From contig JADANN010000222.1 of NCBI GenBank assembly GCA_018806985.1, forward strand, positions 455,001 to 519,000: a stretch of DNA of 64,000 nt, written 5' to 3'. The translations under genes were made by a program, and so were the position numbers. The notes beneath the pieces are model-generated. The model made no database searches. It worked only from the letters and a program-made list of their open reading frames with translations, and had not been told where the DNA came from. Source of the DNA: Angiostrongylus vasorum. Taxonomy: Eukaryota; Nematoda; Chromadorea; Rhabditida; Metastrongylidae. Of this stretch, positions 11,576 through 22,689 are shown piece after piece (positions within the stretch are counted from its first letter, which is position 1; each line of letters opens with the position of its first letter).

Positions 11576-11775
11576 ACTACAGGAAGTCCACTGACCCAAT
11601 AGAAAATTTTCATGAAGAGCTTGGAGAAAAGGTATGACGCTCTAGGAGTCCTTGGAGCGATTAGAACCCACTGGACTACTCTTGCAGGAGACAGGGAATA
11701 ATGGAAGGTTTACTGGCACTCGCTCAAGTCCCTCGACGATTAACGAGAAGACAGGTGATTCAGGTGATATTATTC

Positions 11776-12670
11776 CTCTATCGAATATTCTCAGCCGAAC
11801 ATTCATTTGTCATGCGCTGCTTAGTCGTCATCATAGAGCAAATTTCTCTGTAGAAATCTTCTTTTTTTTCCTGATGTAAGCATTCGCGGCTACGGTACTG
11901 TGCTTTGACTCAGCCTCTTCAGATTGCACCGTCTAAGAAAAGTTCTGTCATCTTCTCTTCAAGAACTCTCTTCAACAACTCTGACTGAACTCCGCCTATT
12001 GTAGTACAAACATGAGCATCTTCGTCAGTTAGCTGTAGTTGGTCATCTCACCAGCTCTCTACTTGTTCTGTTTATCAACGCCTTTACCGTCTCCTTCTTG
12101 GCGCTGGCGCTTGTATTCTTCACTATTCCATGTATCGTCACACCATTAATATTGTATTGCCATTTTTGCTACAAACGGATTAAACATACTACAACTTGTT
12201 CTTACATGACAACTTGTGATTGTGTTCTGTGAAAACAGACGAAATGTCCCTTGTGGCGTATTCACAGAAAGGGATTTCTCGATTTCATTTCGGGCTAGCA
12301 ATTCTAAGAACTAACTTGCTGAAACTCTGTGATATAGCATAAAAGCAAACAGACCGCCATATCGTACGGTCCTCGCAAGGAAGAGAAAAAGAGTGAAAAT
12401 TTTCTATATACTCAACACAATCCGTGAGGACGTCTTTTTCAAATATTATCTAGGGGCGAATACGTTATGACAGGTTGGAACACAAGTGTTCTTCTTCAAT
12501 TCTTGTTCAGTTTTTTCTTCCGCTTTCACAAACCGGTTTGTATCCCTATTACGGTATGTTATGCCAGAATATCTTTTAGAGCATCCTATAGTAAAGCTGC
12601 AAACAGCGTGGAAGAAACAAGAAACAGTACAGAATTAAATTCGACAACTAACAAGTTTGAATTTAATAAA
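11776..12670. other. No feature recognised
   Basis: AT-rich sequence without an open frame that has splice signals or family motifs. No repeat shared with the rest of the window was found by eye. Confidence 0.4.
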
Positions 12671-12677
12671 TCATGTT

Positions 12678-12925
12678 CTACACGTATTTGCACAGTATTC
12701 CTAACAAAGAAACGGTTGCGTTCTGGTCTAAGCTAATCAACAAGAACTCCGAAGGTTTTGGAGATCTGCCTAGGACCCCTGCCGGTCGATCACGCATAAC
12801 CCTTGCACAACGACCTTCCAATTCATCGTGGTTGCTTACTGGTATGATGCCTAACTTTATGTCTTTACAGATTTGCTTGATTTCCTTATCAATAGGCAAT
12901 AATTTTTTGATGGCTAGACGAATCG
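12678..12925 (-). pseudogene. Open minus-strand segment, possible gene or repeat relic
   Basis: About 80 codons are open on the minus strand and read LAIKKLLPIDKEIKQICKDI, then KLGIIPVSNHDELEGRCARV. The composition is protein-like, but no family is recognised. There is no strong acceptor upstream and no obvious neighbouring exon. It may be a decayed host exon or a piece of an unidentified transposon. Confidence 0.25.
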
Positions 12926-13934
12926 AAAGTTAAGATCACAACATCGTTTTATAAGAGGCTCCGCTTCACCGCACTAGCGGTATGTGGTCCTATTTAGGTG
13001 GCACAATTATTCTCTACCAAGTGGCCAAACTGCTCTCCACATTTGGAATTGTTTAGCTGCTTATGTTACGTCTTTGTTATGTCATAGATTCCTTTCTTTT
13101 CCAAGATATGTTGTAATGAAGATAATGAGAATTTCGAGATTCCGAGCATCTAAAATATCGAAGCAACGTGCTACTTCACTTGACTCTTGAGCAGCAACTC
13201 TTCTCACAGTCACAATTGCCAGTAGAGCTCCAGAAGGTTATCTGACGTGGTTTTTCTTCATTAGTGGTTTTGGGGTCTTATACGAAGGTTGTGGAGTGGA
13301 AACGCACATGATAAATCCTTTCTGATATTGATTCCATATGGTGGTCTATTAGAAATAACATATTCGTTTTGCACTGATGATGGAAGCACGTTCTTGTAAG
13401 AAGATAGCTACGGATGTATCTTAAATGATTCTCTTTTAAAACTCACATTATCACAGTCACGCACTTATACGAGTTACTTTCTATATGCTTAAAGAGTGTT
13501 TAGTTTTCGCTCCGTCGATTGAAGCGTATAGGATACTACTTCTTGTTCAGTTATTCTCCCGAATGGACACTACATAGAATTTGATATAAACCGCTTCTTG
13601 ACCGAAAGTTGGAAGGCCAACTTCTCAAAATTCTGATTTTGAGATTCTAAACAGTGGTTTCTATCTGATATCATAGATTTCGGACGGAACTTGAGAGCTG
13701 CTTTCTCCGCTTTTACCCACTTCTCTATTTTTTTCAACAGAGCGTAATTATAGGCCTCTTATGATGATTAAGAAAAGAAATGATTTTTGTTGATAAGCTA
13801 TGTAATTTCAGAAATGACCCCGCGCCGTGGTCACAAAACTCTCTTCCTTTTGCAGTTGGAAAATTGATAATAGACTTGACTGGGAACAGTTAACTCCCTG
13901 CAATCCACGTGGAAACGTTCTAGCTCGGCTATCC

Positions 13935-14110
13935 CAGGAGTCCAGGAGAATCGACTCAACCAGAATTCAACGGTATTCATGAGGAAGACGGCTTAAGCAC
14001 CAGCCGAACCAACACCAAGAAGGTTGTAGGACCCCTCGTGGATGATGGGTGCGAGAAAACGAATCGAATTCAAGAAGAAGTGCTGGGAACCGCATATTAG
14101 ACGTGAAGAT
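13935..14110 (+). repeat. SINE-C 3' fragment
   Basis: Shares the block 'gaatcgactcaaccagaattcaacg', then 'tattcatgaggaag' and 'gggtgcgagaaaacgaatcgaa', with copies at 26.2 and 36.3 kb. The tRNA-like head is missing here. Confidence 0.6.
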
Positions 14111-14869
14111 GGATCGTTTGGAAAAAAGGTATCTAATACTACCAACTAAGCTGACCATTCCAAAAGCTAGCATTGGACGTAAAAGAGGCATTGCTGTGTC
14201 AAAAGAAAGAAAAGTAAAAATTAGGTAAGCAATAATCCACAAATTTAAATGAAATAAATATGCCATAGATAACGAACGGAGAATTTAATGACTCCTTAGT
14301 GCTTATTGAGTGAATTAATACTTCTCCTTCTCTCATGAAGTGTCAAGAATAGATATCACTGTCTATCAGCGACAGTAAAGGTAAGGCAGTTAGTTAATAA
14401 ACGTTTATAAATAACTAACACTAGAATCGTTTGAAATGGAAGCAATCTCCATAAGCGCCTGTTCGAGTTCATCCATATCAAGTTGGGTGGTGTTTATCAC
14501 CTCGGGCACTTTGATAGTGTCTGGAATACAGAATTACCTCTTCTTCTTATTTTTTTTCCTCATTCCTCTCAAATAGGTTATTGATTTCTTTTCCGTAACC
14601 GAGTTTAATTAAATAACCGTAGTAAAGATCGTGAGTTGAACGTTGGAACTCAGTCAACAACATGGGTTTACAACTCGATCAGCAGTTGCACAATCGAAGA
14701 AGATTTCATTATTCCAACCAAAGATGGTGATACTAACGAAGTGAATTTAGCTGTGGTCATTCCATGGTACAGAATATAGTATGGAATGAAATATATTGCC
14801 GATAGCACCGCCAGAGTAAAAAAAAATGAATGAGAGAAGGGCGAAGCAAGGTCATTGGTTGATGTTGTG

Positions 14870-14950
14870 GATAGGAGGTGAGCCTCTGGAAAGGGTAGTC
14901 GCGTGTTCGAAGGCCAGCTGAGGTCTAGAGTTTTGCTCATAGCATAAAAA
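14870..14950 (+). repeat. SINE-A fragment
   Basis: Contains 'ctggaaagggtagtcgcgtgttcgaaggccagctgaggtc', the box-B region and adjacent tail of the SINE-A family. It lies inside a 119-codon minus-strand open frame, which is why that frame was not called a gene. Confidence 0.5.
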
Positions 14951-15940
14951 ACTTGTTCATTGTACTTAACATCAAGACACAGAACAAGCACAGCCCTCAC
15001 GGTGAACATTTCTTTAGACATCAACACTAGATCGAATTGCTTTGGAAACAGTGAAGAGCTGCTTAGTTGTGGGGTTCCTAAAGGATTTCTGGAAGATCAA
15101 ATACGTCACGTCAGCAAAAAGCCGAATGAGAAAAAGACTAACGTTTCATAAGCTTACCACAGCAGTTGGTTTACCCTTAAAATTAGTCGGACCGAGAATT
15201 AGAAAATGTGAAAAATAGGTATGTAATTAAAAAGGAAAAACCACAAAACCATACCAATTTACAGACCTTTGCCTAGACGTTTTCTGATTTTAGATGAAAT
15301 GATGAATATCTGGAGCCCATGACATATGACTTCCGCTTTACTGCTTTCAATGTTAATATTTCGAATACGAAATTAAGCAGACAAGTGTGGGACTCCCGTT
15401 CAGCAGGGATCCGATGATGGTAGTTGCTGTTTCGCCCGTGTTTGGAACTCCCATGTTGGTTATGCAATTTTAAGAATATAAACTCTCTTTTCAACCAGGA
15501 GATTTTAAGTTCAAACATATTCAAAATTGGAAACATTCACTCAAGAAGTGAAAAACGCATCTTACCCATTCCTTCACGCACAAGTTCGGTGTTGCGTACT
15601 TTCTGGTCTTGAAAGGATGATCTTATTTTGTTATCGGACGTTCTGGCGTATACCTACAGAAATTGTAATATCCTGTCTTACTCACGACCTTAACACTCGA
15701 ATCACCTTTACGATGCTGTGACTGTGTCTGGGTTGTTTTGCCTGTTTACTAGAAAGACGCGAAAATCTCCACTTGCGTTTGTTTACAGCAAGATTGCCGA
15801 CCTTCAATAAGCAAATTAATTAAAATAATTTCAGCAGAATAAATTTAATAAAATACTTTATCGTTATTCTTCAAAAGAACAGTAACGAGTGGTACAGGTG
15901 AAACCTCACCTTCGTTGGATACTTGGACTAACCATCTTCA
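14951..15940. other. No feature recognised
   Basis: Intergenic AT-rich DNA. Short open frames on both strands lack domains and consistent splice sites. Confidence 0.4.
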
Positions 15941-15943
15941 ATG

Positions 15944-16305
15944 GTTGTGCGAGCTCTACTATAATTTCTTTTTTCCTCGGAGTTTTAATGGTTTATCCAT
16001 TGTGGTTCACTGGAGTCCAGAGGTCAGCCCCTGCCAAAGTCTGCCCCAGGTCGCCACCACCACGGGTAGTCACCGCTCTTGTGGATCAGAGGGGGGATTT
16101 GTCACCATACGACTAATTTGATACCAGGACGGTGGTGAATCCTGGTATGGCTTTATTCTTAGCGAGGCTTCCTGATGGATAGGCCAGACTCCCTCAGCTT
16201 GGGAGACCCTGCCAGAGGGATGAATTCCACTGCTGTACATCGCAGCCGGACACCCAGGAACATCTCCCAGCCACGATGAGGAGGCTTTCGGAGGACAACC
16301 TCACC
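15944..16305 (-). mobile_element. Solo LINE-2 5'-end repeat (non-autonomous), copy 1
   Basis: Read on the minus strand it begins near 'cctcatcgtggctgggagatg', runs through 'gggtctcccaagctgaggg' and 'gaggcttcctg'-type text, passes 'caatggataaacc' and ends near 'gagctcgcac'. The same blocks in the same order occur at 31.9 and 53.1 kb, and the 5' portion occurs at 63.5 kb, where it leads into a LINE reading frame. It has no coding capacity. Confidence 0.7.
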
Positions 16306-16394
16306 AAAGCAAATTTATTTGCAACTTGGTGGTATTAATCCAGTTACTAATAGAAGAAAAATGGACGCACACTTCGATTAACTGAGTTAAATGG

Positions 16395-16505
16395 ACAGTG
16401 ATGAGATATTCGCAAAACTTGCACTCCGGGGCAGATCGAACCACAAATGCCCATTTCGGGAGCTAGCGTATTATACACTGCACCACGGGAGGCCCGTGCT
16501 ATGCG
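16395..16505 (-). repeat. SINE-A-like fragment
   Basis: The 'gatattcgcaaaact' border, a 'ggcagatcgaaccacaaatgccc' box-B-like part and a 'gtattatacactgcaccacggaggcccg'-type block match the layout of the 17.5 kb copy in reverse. Confidence 0.5.
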
Positions 16506-16619
16506 TTTCTCTCAGCTATTGACTGTTGTCATATGAAATGTCTGATTTTAAAAAACTAATAAACTTTGAATAACCATAACTTTTTTCATGCTAAATCTTA
16601 TTAAGCGAAATTCACAGCA

Positions 16620-17205
16620 TGAGAATCAGCACGTTCTTTTCAACAAGATGCCTACTTCTATTGCTCAAAATTCTGGAGTTCTGAAAGCGATAAATTTGTG
16701 TAAGGCATTTGTGTTTTCTTGCGTAATCGTGGTAGGCGAAGCATTTCTCGCGCAGAAAGTTGTCAAGGTGTTTGAAGAAGTGGTAGTCGGTATGCGAAGG
16801 GTCTGATCAATATGGTGGATGAGGCAAAGTTCCGTGGCCCAACACGTTCAACTTTTTGCAGCGCTGGTTCCGCAAGGTGAGGCCGGGCGTTGTCGTGATG
16901 AAGGACTGGTCCTTTCCTTTTGACTAATGCCGGTCGTTGCTGTTGAAGTTTACTGTGCACTTCGTCGATTTGCTGGCAGTACTTCTCAGTTTGCTTCCAC
17001 TAGTGCCTTCAGTTCGTCGTCGTCAAGTCCATTGGGACACACGCGGCCTTCTTTAACTTCGAGGTCGAAACCACCATATCGGAATTGCCGGAAACATGTT
17101 CGCACTGTTGATTCACCAACACTACGTTCACTCCAAACTTGGTGATATTTCGAGCACCTGCTGCCGCATTATGTCCGCTTTTCCACTCGTGCAAAAAACG
17201 AAACG
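16620..17205 (-). mobile_element. Internally deleted mariner transposon remnant
   Basis: The minus strand begins with the mariner transposase N-terminus (HEWKSGHNAAAGARNIT at about 17,190-17,140) and reaches LDDDELKALVEAN near 17,000. It then jumps to the C-terminal part HSKLQQQRPALVKRKGPVLH and HDNARPH (16,960-16,880), and continues to a region equivalent to the protein end near 16,640. HDNARPH holds one Asp of the catalytic DDD triad. The middle of the transposase, with the first Asp, is missing and stops are present. Terminal repeats could not be delimited with confidence. Confidence 0.78.
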
Positions 17206-17519
17206 AATATTACGTTTATTCATAATAAAGTTAAAGCCTTTAAAATGTTAACATAATAAATTTTGAGAAAGGAGGATACTATGTTCTATTAAACATACAT
17301 AAAAAAACAAAATTTTTGTTTGAAAAAAGCCACACGGGAAATTAAACAATAGAAACTGAGATTTCATATGTACCATCCCAATAGTTTTCTACTAACGCTG
17401 CCATTAGCAATCACCTGCCAATGGGACTGATCTGTAGAGCACAAATGGGCATTAAGCCCAGATAAGCCGCGGCTTTAGTCGAAATCACAATGCTAACCTT
17501 TTATGTCCTGCGCCAGACT

Positions 17520-17740
17520 CAGTTTGACTGGGTTTAGTGCCGATTTGTATTCCCCAGATCGACCCCGCTGACGGGCGACTGCTGATGGCATCGTTAGGTA
17601 GAAAACTAGGGTGAGAGAAACGCAGAGCTAGGGCCTCCGTGGTGCACTGTGTAATACGCGAGCCCCCGGAAAGGGCAATCGGGGTTCTATCTGCTCTGGG
17701 GTTCAAGTTTTGCGAATATTTCAGCATTGTTGTGGTTGTA
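17520..17740 (+). repeat. SINE-A copy
   Basis: Runs from 'gactgggtttagtgccgatt' through 'gggcgactgctgatggc', a box-A-like 'ccgtggtgcactgtgtaatac' and a box-B-like 'ggggttctatctgc' to 'gcgaatatttcagcattg'. The order matches copies at 37.6, 51.8 and 58.0 kb. The presumed origin is a tRNA, with pol III box A and box B. Confidence 0.72.
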
Positions 17741-17854
17741 TTTCACATCATACGCCGCCGTGAAAAATTATAGTAAGCAGAACTCAATTCTAGGAACCAT
17801 AGATACAACGTAAACATAGATTCCTTCACACAGCTAGTCCAATCGAATAAAGAG

Positions 17855-20829
17855 TCATGGAAGTAGTGTGCTCCTTAATGATTCTGACCCCAGAGGTGTA
17901 CTTGTTGGCTCCTTGGACATTAGAGGCGTGTTGATGAATGTCAAAATTGGAAAGAGGAAAAAAAGAATATGCAGTTATAATTGAAGACATCGTTCTTTCA
18001 TCGATGATTGTGGAAAGGAGAAAGGATAAATTAAAGGTGAAGAACCATAACTTCGAAATATAGGTCATTTTAACATTAGTCGCTAGCATACCTTCCCATT
18101 TGTTGACGGCTGAAGTGTAGAATCCAACTCCTTCATGACACCAACAGGACCAAGAAGCACTGAAAACTTTTGTGGTAAATAATACGTGACGATTTAGAAA
18201 AGCAGGTCATGAAATGTGGAGTAATAAACAATGGAAACTTTCTAGATAATATATGACGATATCGAACCACCCCCGTTATATTTCAAATTGGAATAACGAT
18301 CGTGGTGTCCGTATTGATAATGAGAAGGAAAATAGTAATTAACGTTGACATGAGTGAAAAACTAGTATAATAATGATGGTAATGGTAGAAAACATTGCGA
18401 AATTGCTACTTCATTTTACAGTATACCTAATATCTTCGGACCTAATATTAAGCTGACGTTAAAATATAGATTTCGGTGGCAAAGTTTACAAAAAACACAC
18501 CTCGAAAAGATACATTACCCTTCTTTCCAGGTGTAGTAGGTAGTGCTTTTTTTTGAGACGTACGGTAAACAACTGGTAACCAAACGAGTGGTACTGTTGA
18601 AGATGGCAGCGAAATGCTGTTGACTGAAGCAGGTTTATTGAGATAGTGGTGCGGGTGCCGCAAATGAGTCCCTAGAATTAGCGACTGAGTCGCTTGCTTA
18701 GGAATTAGATTTGCCGAGGGATCACTGCGTGAGGTGGTCGTCGAAACACTAGTAGTGTAGGTGAACTGATCTGCCAGAGAAGCTTTGGCCAATGGCATCA
18801 ACAGAGTGTGCCGATCGGTAAGCTTCAGAACGGAATAATGACGTCCAGATTTTAGTCGACCGTCTTTTAGCTGAAAAACAGCTTTAACGTTAATCACCTG
18901 TATATAGTTATTTATAGAAAAGTGATTTTTTGTACTGGTGAAATTTCGACAAATTCAATGGCTAAGTTTTTCTCTGATGCACAATTTGTTCAACAAATGA
19001 AATGTCTCTAGAGGGAATACTACGGTCTTCTGATGCTGCAGAGAGTAGTGCTGTCGTTGGAACTGACTCAAACAACAACGAAGAAATGTGCCAAAATGCG
19101 TGGAACAATCTTATCTTGAAGGCATACATAGCGAGAAAAGTTGAAGCACCTTTGAATTTTGAAGACGGAATGAGCTTTTATTGCAACTCCTAGGACAGCT
19201 TAGTTTGTTTGGTTTTCACCATCATTAAGGAAATTTTCTCGGACTTTCGTAGACAATAGGCTGTTTTTTTTATACAAAGGCTTTTTATCTCATAGTTGTA
19301 AAATTTTCAAACCTTAAACATTTTTCGGCCTAGATGGCTGAACTTCGCTCTGAAAGGACCTCTTGTCGTCTCCGGTTCTGGCTCACTTTTTTTAAGGTAG
19401 CGGAGCTTCGGTGTCCACCACAATGTTTTCGGAGTATTTGCAACCCATTTAATCCATAAACGTTTAGTCGTTTGATGAGTTCCTTGGCTAGTTGCAGTAG
19501 TTGACTGTCTCGTGATATTTATGGACGAAGTAGATGTTTCAGAGTTATTTGTGGTCTCACCAGCTCCAGTACTGGGCCCAATAGTGACCTTTGAAACAAG
19601 ACTGCATTTGTTGAAATTTAGGAGATTCAAGTGCTGGGTGTGAATTTCTGGAACCAAGACAGGTGCTGTAGATGTCATCTGGAGGTAACCTGGAGAACTG
19701 GTAACAGACTTCACTAACGACGGCTTTCCTTGAAGTTTGTTTCCTGGGAATAAATCCTCTTCGGAAAATTGTTTTTCGTTACGTGTTAAAAGATTCTTAT
19801 ACTTTTTTCGATTTTAAAAGTTTCAGTCCCACGTTTTCAGTATTCTTCAATGAAATTAAGGCTTGAGTATTAGTTCCAAGGAATGATGGCGAAATCGATA
19901 AATCCACCAAAGATTGCGATGATGATCGCAGTGATGAATCCAAAGGGTTCTGAATGGTACTGCTAGTTGCGAATGAAGTAAAAGGTGACGAAATAATTTT
20001 AGAAACAGACTTTTTGGACGAATTGTTTGTGCTGTTCAAGAGCATGGCGTTGCCTTCGAATAGCGGGTTGCTAGAACTAGCAGTGGTAGCAAGGAAGTTC
20101 TGTGGACCTGCAGCTGCAGTTGATGTGCTAGAAGCATCAAGCACTGGGAGAAGCTTTATACGAGAAAGAGCTGTTGAGTTCGATGTAAATGGTTCCCCCA
20201 AAAGACACGGTGTGCTGCGACATTGCATCAGAGTTGAAAGGTCGTTGTTCCATTCCAAAAGTTGCCGCTGGTACTGTTGCCTGAACCGCAGGAACTGAAG
20301 TGGGCGTTGTAGAAAACTTGATAGTGGTTGTAGATGACAAAGTCGATGTCTCAGTTAAGCGACTGGTACTCAGTATGTAGGAAATGGAAGTAGATCCATA
20401 TTTTTCCGACTTCACAGAAGCAGCTTTGCTTTTGAAGCCTTTCGGAGCTTCGGTGATCTTTACGAAATATCGGACAACAGCTCGAGATGGCTTATCAAAA
20501 TTATCATTCAAGGGAAGTACAGCAGATTGATTAGAGCTGATTGTCCAGTTAACATCATTAGAAGTAAGCAATACAGAAATTCCAGAGTCCTTTTCAAAAT
20601 CGAGGTGCTTTGAGTCCCTCGTGATGTCTTTGAACGTGGCCCGATTATTAAATTCTTCAAAAGCCTTATGTGCTGTTGAAAATGGATATGAGGAAGCTAA
20701 AACATGGGTTGCAGTATTTGGAGTAGTTGACAGCTCCGCGATCACATCAGTCACCGCTTTGTTCTTCTTGGACGAGGTAACGCTGAAAACTATAATTACT
20801 ACCATTACAAATTGTGAGGAAACCAACAT
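17855..20829 (-). CDS. Secreted Ser/Thr-rich protein, six exons
   Basis: I do not recognise the family. The model joins exons 20829-20318, 20280-19803, 19756-19313, 18897-18501, 18159-18092 and 17911-17855, giving 1,956 nt and 651 aa with all phases agreeing. It starts MLVSSQFVMVVIIVFSVTSS, a clear signal peptide, so the product should enter the secretory pathway. No second membrane segment is evident. The chain is rich in Ser and Thr with several Asn-X-Ser/Thr sites (for example ELNSS-like and LNSTNNSS), suggesting a heavily glycosylated, mucin-like or cuticle/surface protein. The junction of exons 1 and 2 is weak: it needs a 37-nt intron (20,317-20,281), otherwise a +1 frameshift lies there. 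Other introns have good GT/AG sites, the shortest being 46 nt. No catalytic motif is seen. It could be species-specific. Confidence 0.6.
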
Positions 20830-22685
20830 ATGAGGAATGTAAAAAAGACAAAAGGAAGGGTACTCATGTCAGCTGGGAAGATTGGAAGGGTTGTGGATGG
20901 GGGGTACCCTTGTTCGGTGTTTGGTACTCGAAACGCTCGAAAGTAGTCTTTTTGAAAACTAGCGATAATTCCTTCACTGTCAAATTATTTTAGAAGTTCA
21001 AAATTTCGTAGATTTATGAAAGAGACCGTTCAATTCCCATTCTATCAGCATCAAATTTGTTAACTTTGTAGAAAATTGGGAACGAAACCTAAATTTTTAA
21101 AATCCCCTCAAAATTTTTAACTCAAGTGCTGAAGCCGCAAAGACCACTGGTACATTCTAGAACAATACCGCGTCGTACCTCGACGAAAATCCCGCTTGTT
21201 CAGTCGATTTCTTACTAGAAATACCAGTATTGACGCCAGAATGTTGGAAATAAATTCCCATGAGAGACTTTCTATTAATCTCGGCAATGATAAAACAATT
21301 CTTAATATTCTTGTTGAGCAAACATGAGGTGTTATTTTATTTCTTCACTAGGATGAAGCTCATGTCTCAATGAATTTCGCCATCTTCAGAGCCTGGAAAG
21401 GTCAAATTGGCCGCAATCTACGCAGACAATTGGCGAAAATAGGTTTTTTGGGCTGCGGGAATTTCAGAAATCAGAAGCCCTTCTTATTGGAGGACGAAAC
21501 TTGTACCTTAAAGAAAATTCTGCAGACTCTGACAAATTTATTTTAATTAGTAGATAGCACATGAGCCGCCTCCGGATTGGATAGTTGGCGGGTTCTAAGC
21601 CAAACCAAGGGGTTTCTGAGTTAGCTCATCTCTCACCATTTCAAATAACAGAGTTTATTGGAAGGTGAAATATGATGGTTTAAAGTTAAACGCAGCCATT
21701 AATTTCCCTCAAATGCATTGTACTCAATAAACGTTGACTGTTAAGTGTTGCATATTAGAACTTAACAAAAGGAATCATCAATGCTGTGGTCGAAAATGAA
21801 TAATATTGCAAATATCTACTCACGATGCTAGAACATCTAGGAATGATTTCACTTAAGCAACATCTCATTTATGTTAGAAAAACAACCCATCACATCTACT
21901 TCTATTTCCTATTTTCATTCACACATTTAGTGTACGGAAAGCAAAGTGGTAGTGATGGCGATCATCACGAGCATGCTGATGGTTCGATATCTACCACATT
22001 TATCATTTCATTATGAACACGACCTCTCTCACACAGTTTTTTAAGGAAATAGGAAGATCATCTGTGAGTATGGACTAACTACTGACATATTTCCCTAGAT
22101 GCCACTGATCTAATGCGTGACCTCTTAGTGAGGTATCGAAATCACAGGTTTTAAAGGTTTCCTATGGGATTTCACAAGTTTAAAACTGTTTTTTCAGACC
22201 ACTTTTTTTAAAACGAAGCCTTCTTCTTATTTGGTTGTTGGTTTCAGTAAAGTTGATAAAAGTTTCACTCACATTTCGTGAAATCTCATGCGCTCAAAAC
22301 CTGGCTTAGTGATGTCGAGTACATCCTAAAAAAGAACATCAGACGTTACTTTGCAAAAACTTTTGGAAAGAATACTACCTCTTTATATTACTGCTAATTA
22401 TATTGTCAAATGGTGCAACATATCCATGCATTAGTTCGAACTCGCCTCAAACCCACCAAGCCTCTGCAGGTCGGGTCGATTCCCGTGCAATCCTGAGATA
22501 ACCGTGCTAGGGCGTGGATTGGAGGGATTGATTTTGTCCCAGGCAAGTCTAGCACCTAGTTTTCTATCCCATGGAGATCACAGGATTAATGTCTGAAGCA
22601 GCACAGGCTGGAAAAACGACTCGCAAAGCCAAGCCGACAGAAAATTTCTAGTCACAAGACTAGGATGATCGCATTCCGACATTAA
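20830..22685. other. Upstream region of the secreted-protein gene and repeat debris
   Basis: No gene is recognised. A block near 21,380-21,430 ('cttcagagcctggaaaggtcaa', then 'cgcaatctacgcagac') recurs at about 37,868-37,915. The stretch at 22,440-22,680, with 'gtcgggtcgattcccgtgcaatcc', resembles the tRNA-like part of a SINE, but I could not match it to another copy here. Confidence 0.35.
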
Positions 22686-22689
22686 GACT

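Larger units (their letters stand above)
5320..11775 (+). mobile_element. RTE-type LINE copy A, interrupted and decayed
   Basis: This is a plus-strand RTE-clade non-LTR retrotransposon. The 5' region from about 5,320 matches the 5' regions of copies B and E. An apurinic-type endonuclease domain is readable at 5,825-6,115 (DVIGLAETRRRHPFNAVYDT, with the catalytic Glu in AETRR). Reverse transcriptase segments follow at about 6,630-7,600 (FADDIVLITPK gives the catalytic FADD box). Two internal deletions remove the end of the endonuclease and much of the RT N-terminus, and frameshifts and stops are frequent. A Penelope-like fragment is inserted at about 7,603-8,130 and RTE copy B at 8,320-11,563. 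The 3' end of A resumes at 11,564 and ends near 11,775 in an 'acaggtgattcaggtga' tail. Confidence 0.88.

Noticed and set aside
14668..15027. 119-codon minus-strand ORF
   Set aside because: It runs through a SINE-A fragment and has no recognisable domain.
19954..20298. Plus-strand ORF of 114 codons opposite the secreted-protein gene
   Set aside because: It is antisense to exons with consistent splice phases and lacks features of its own.
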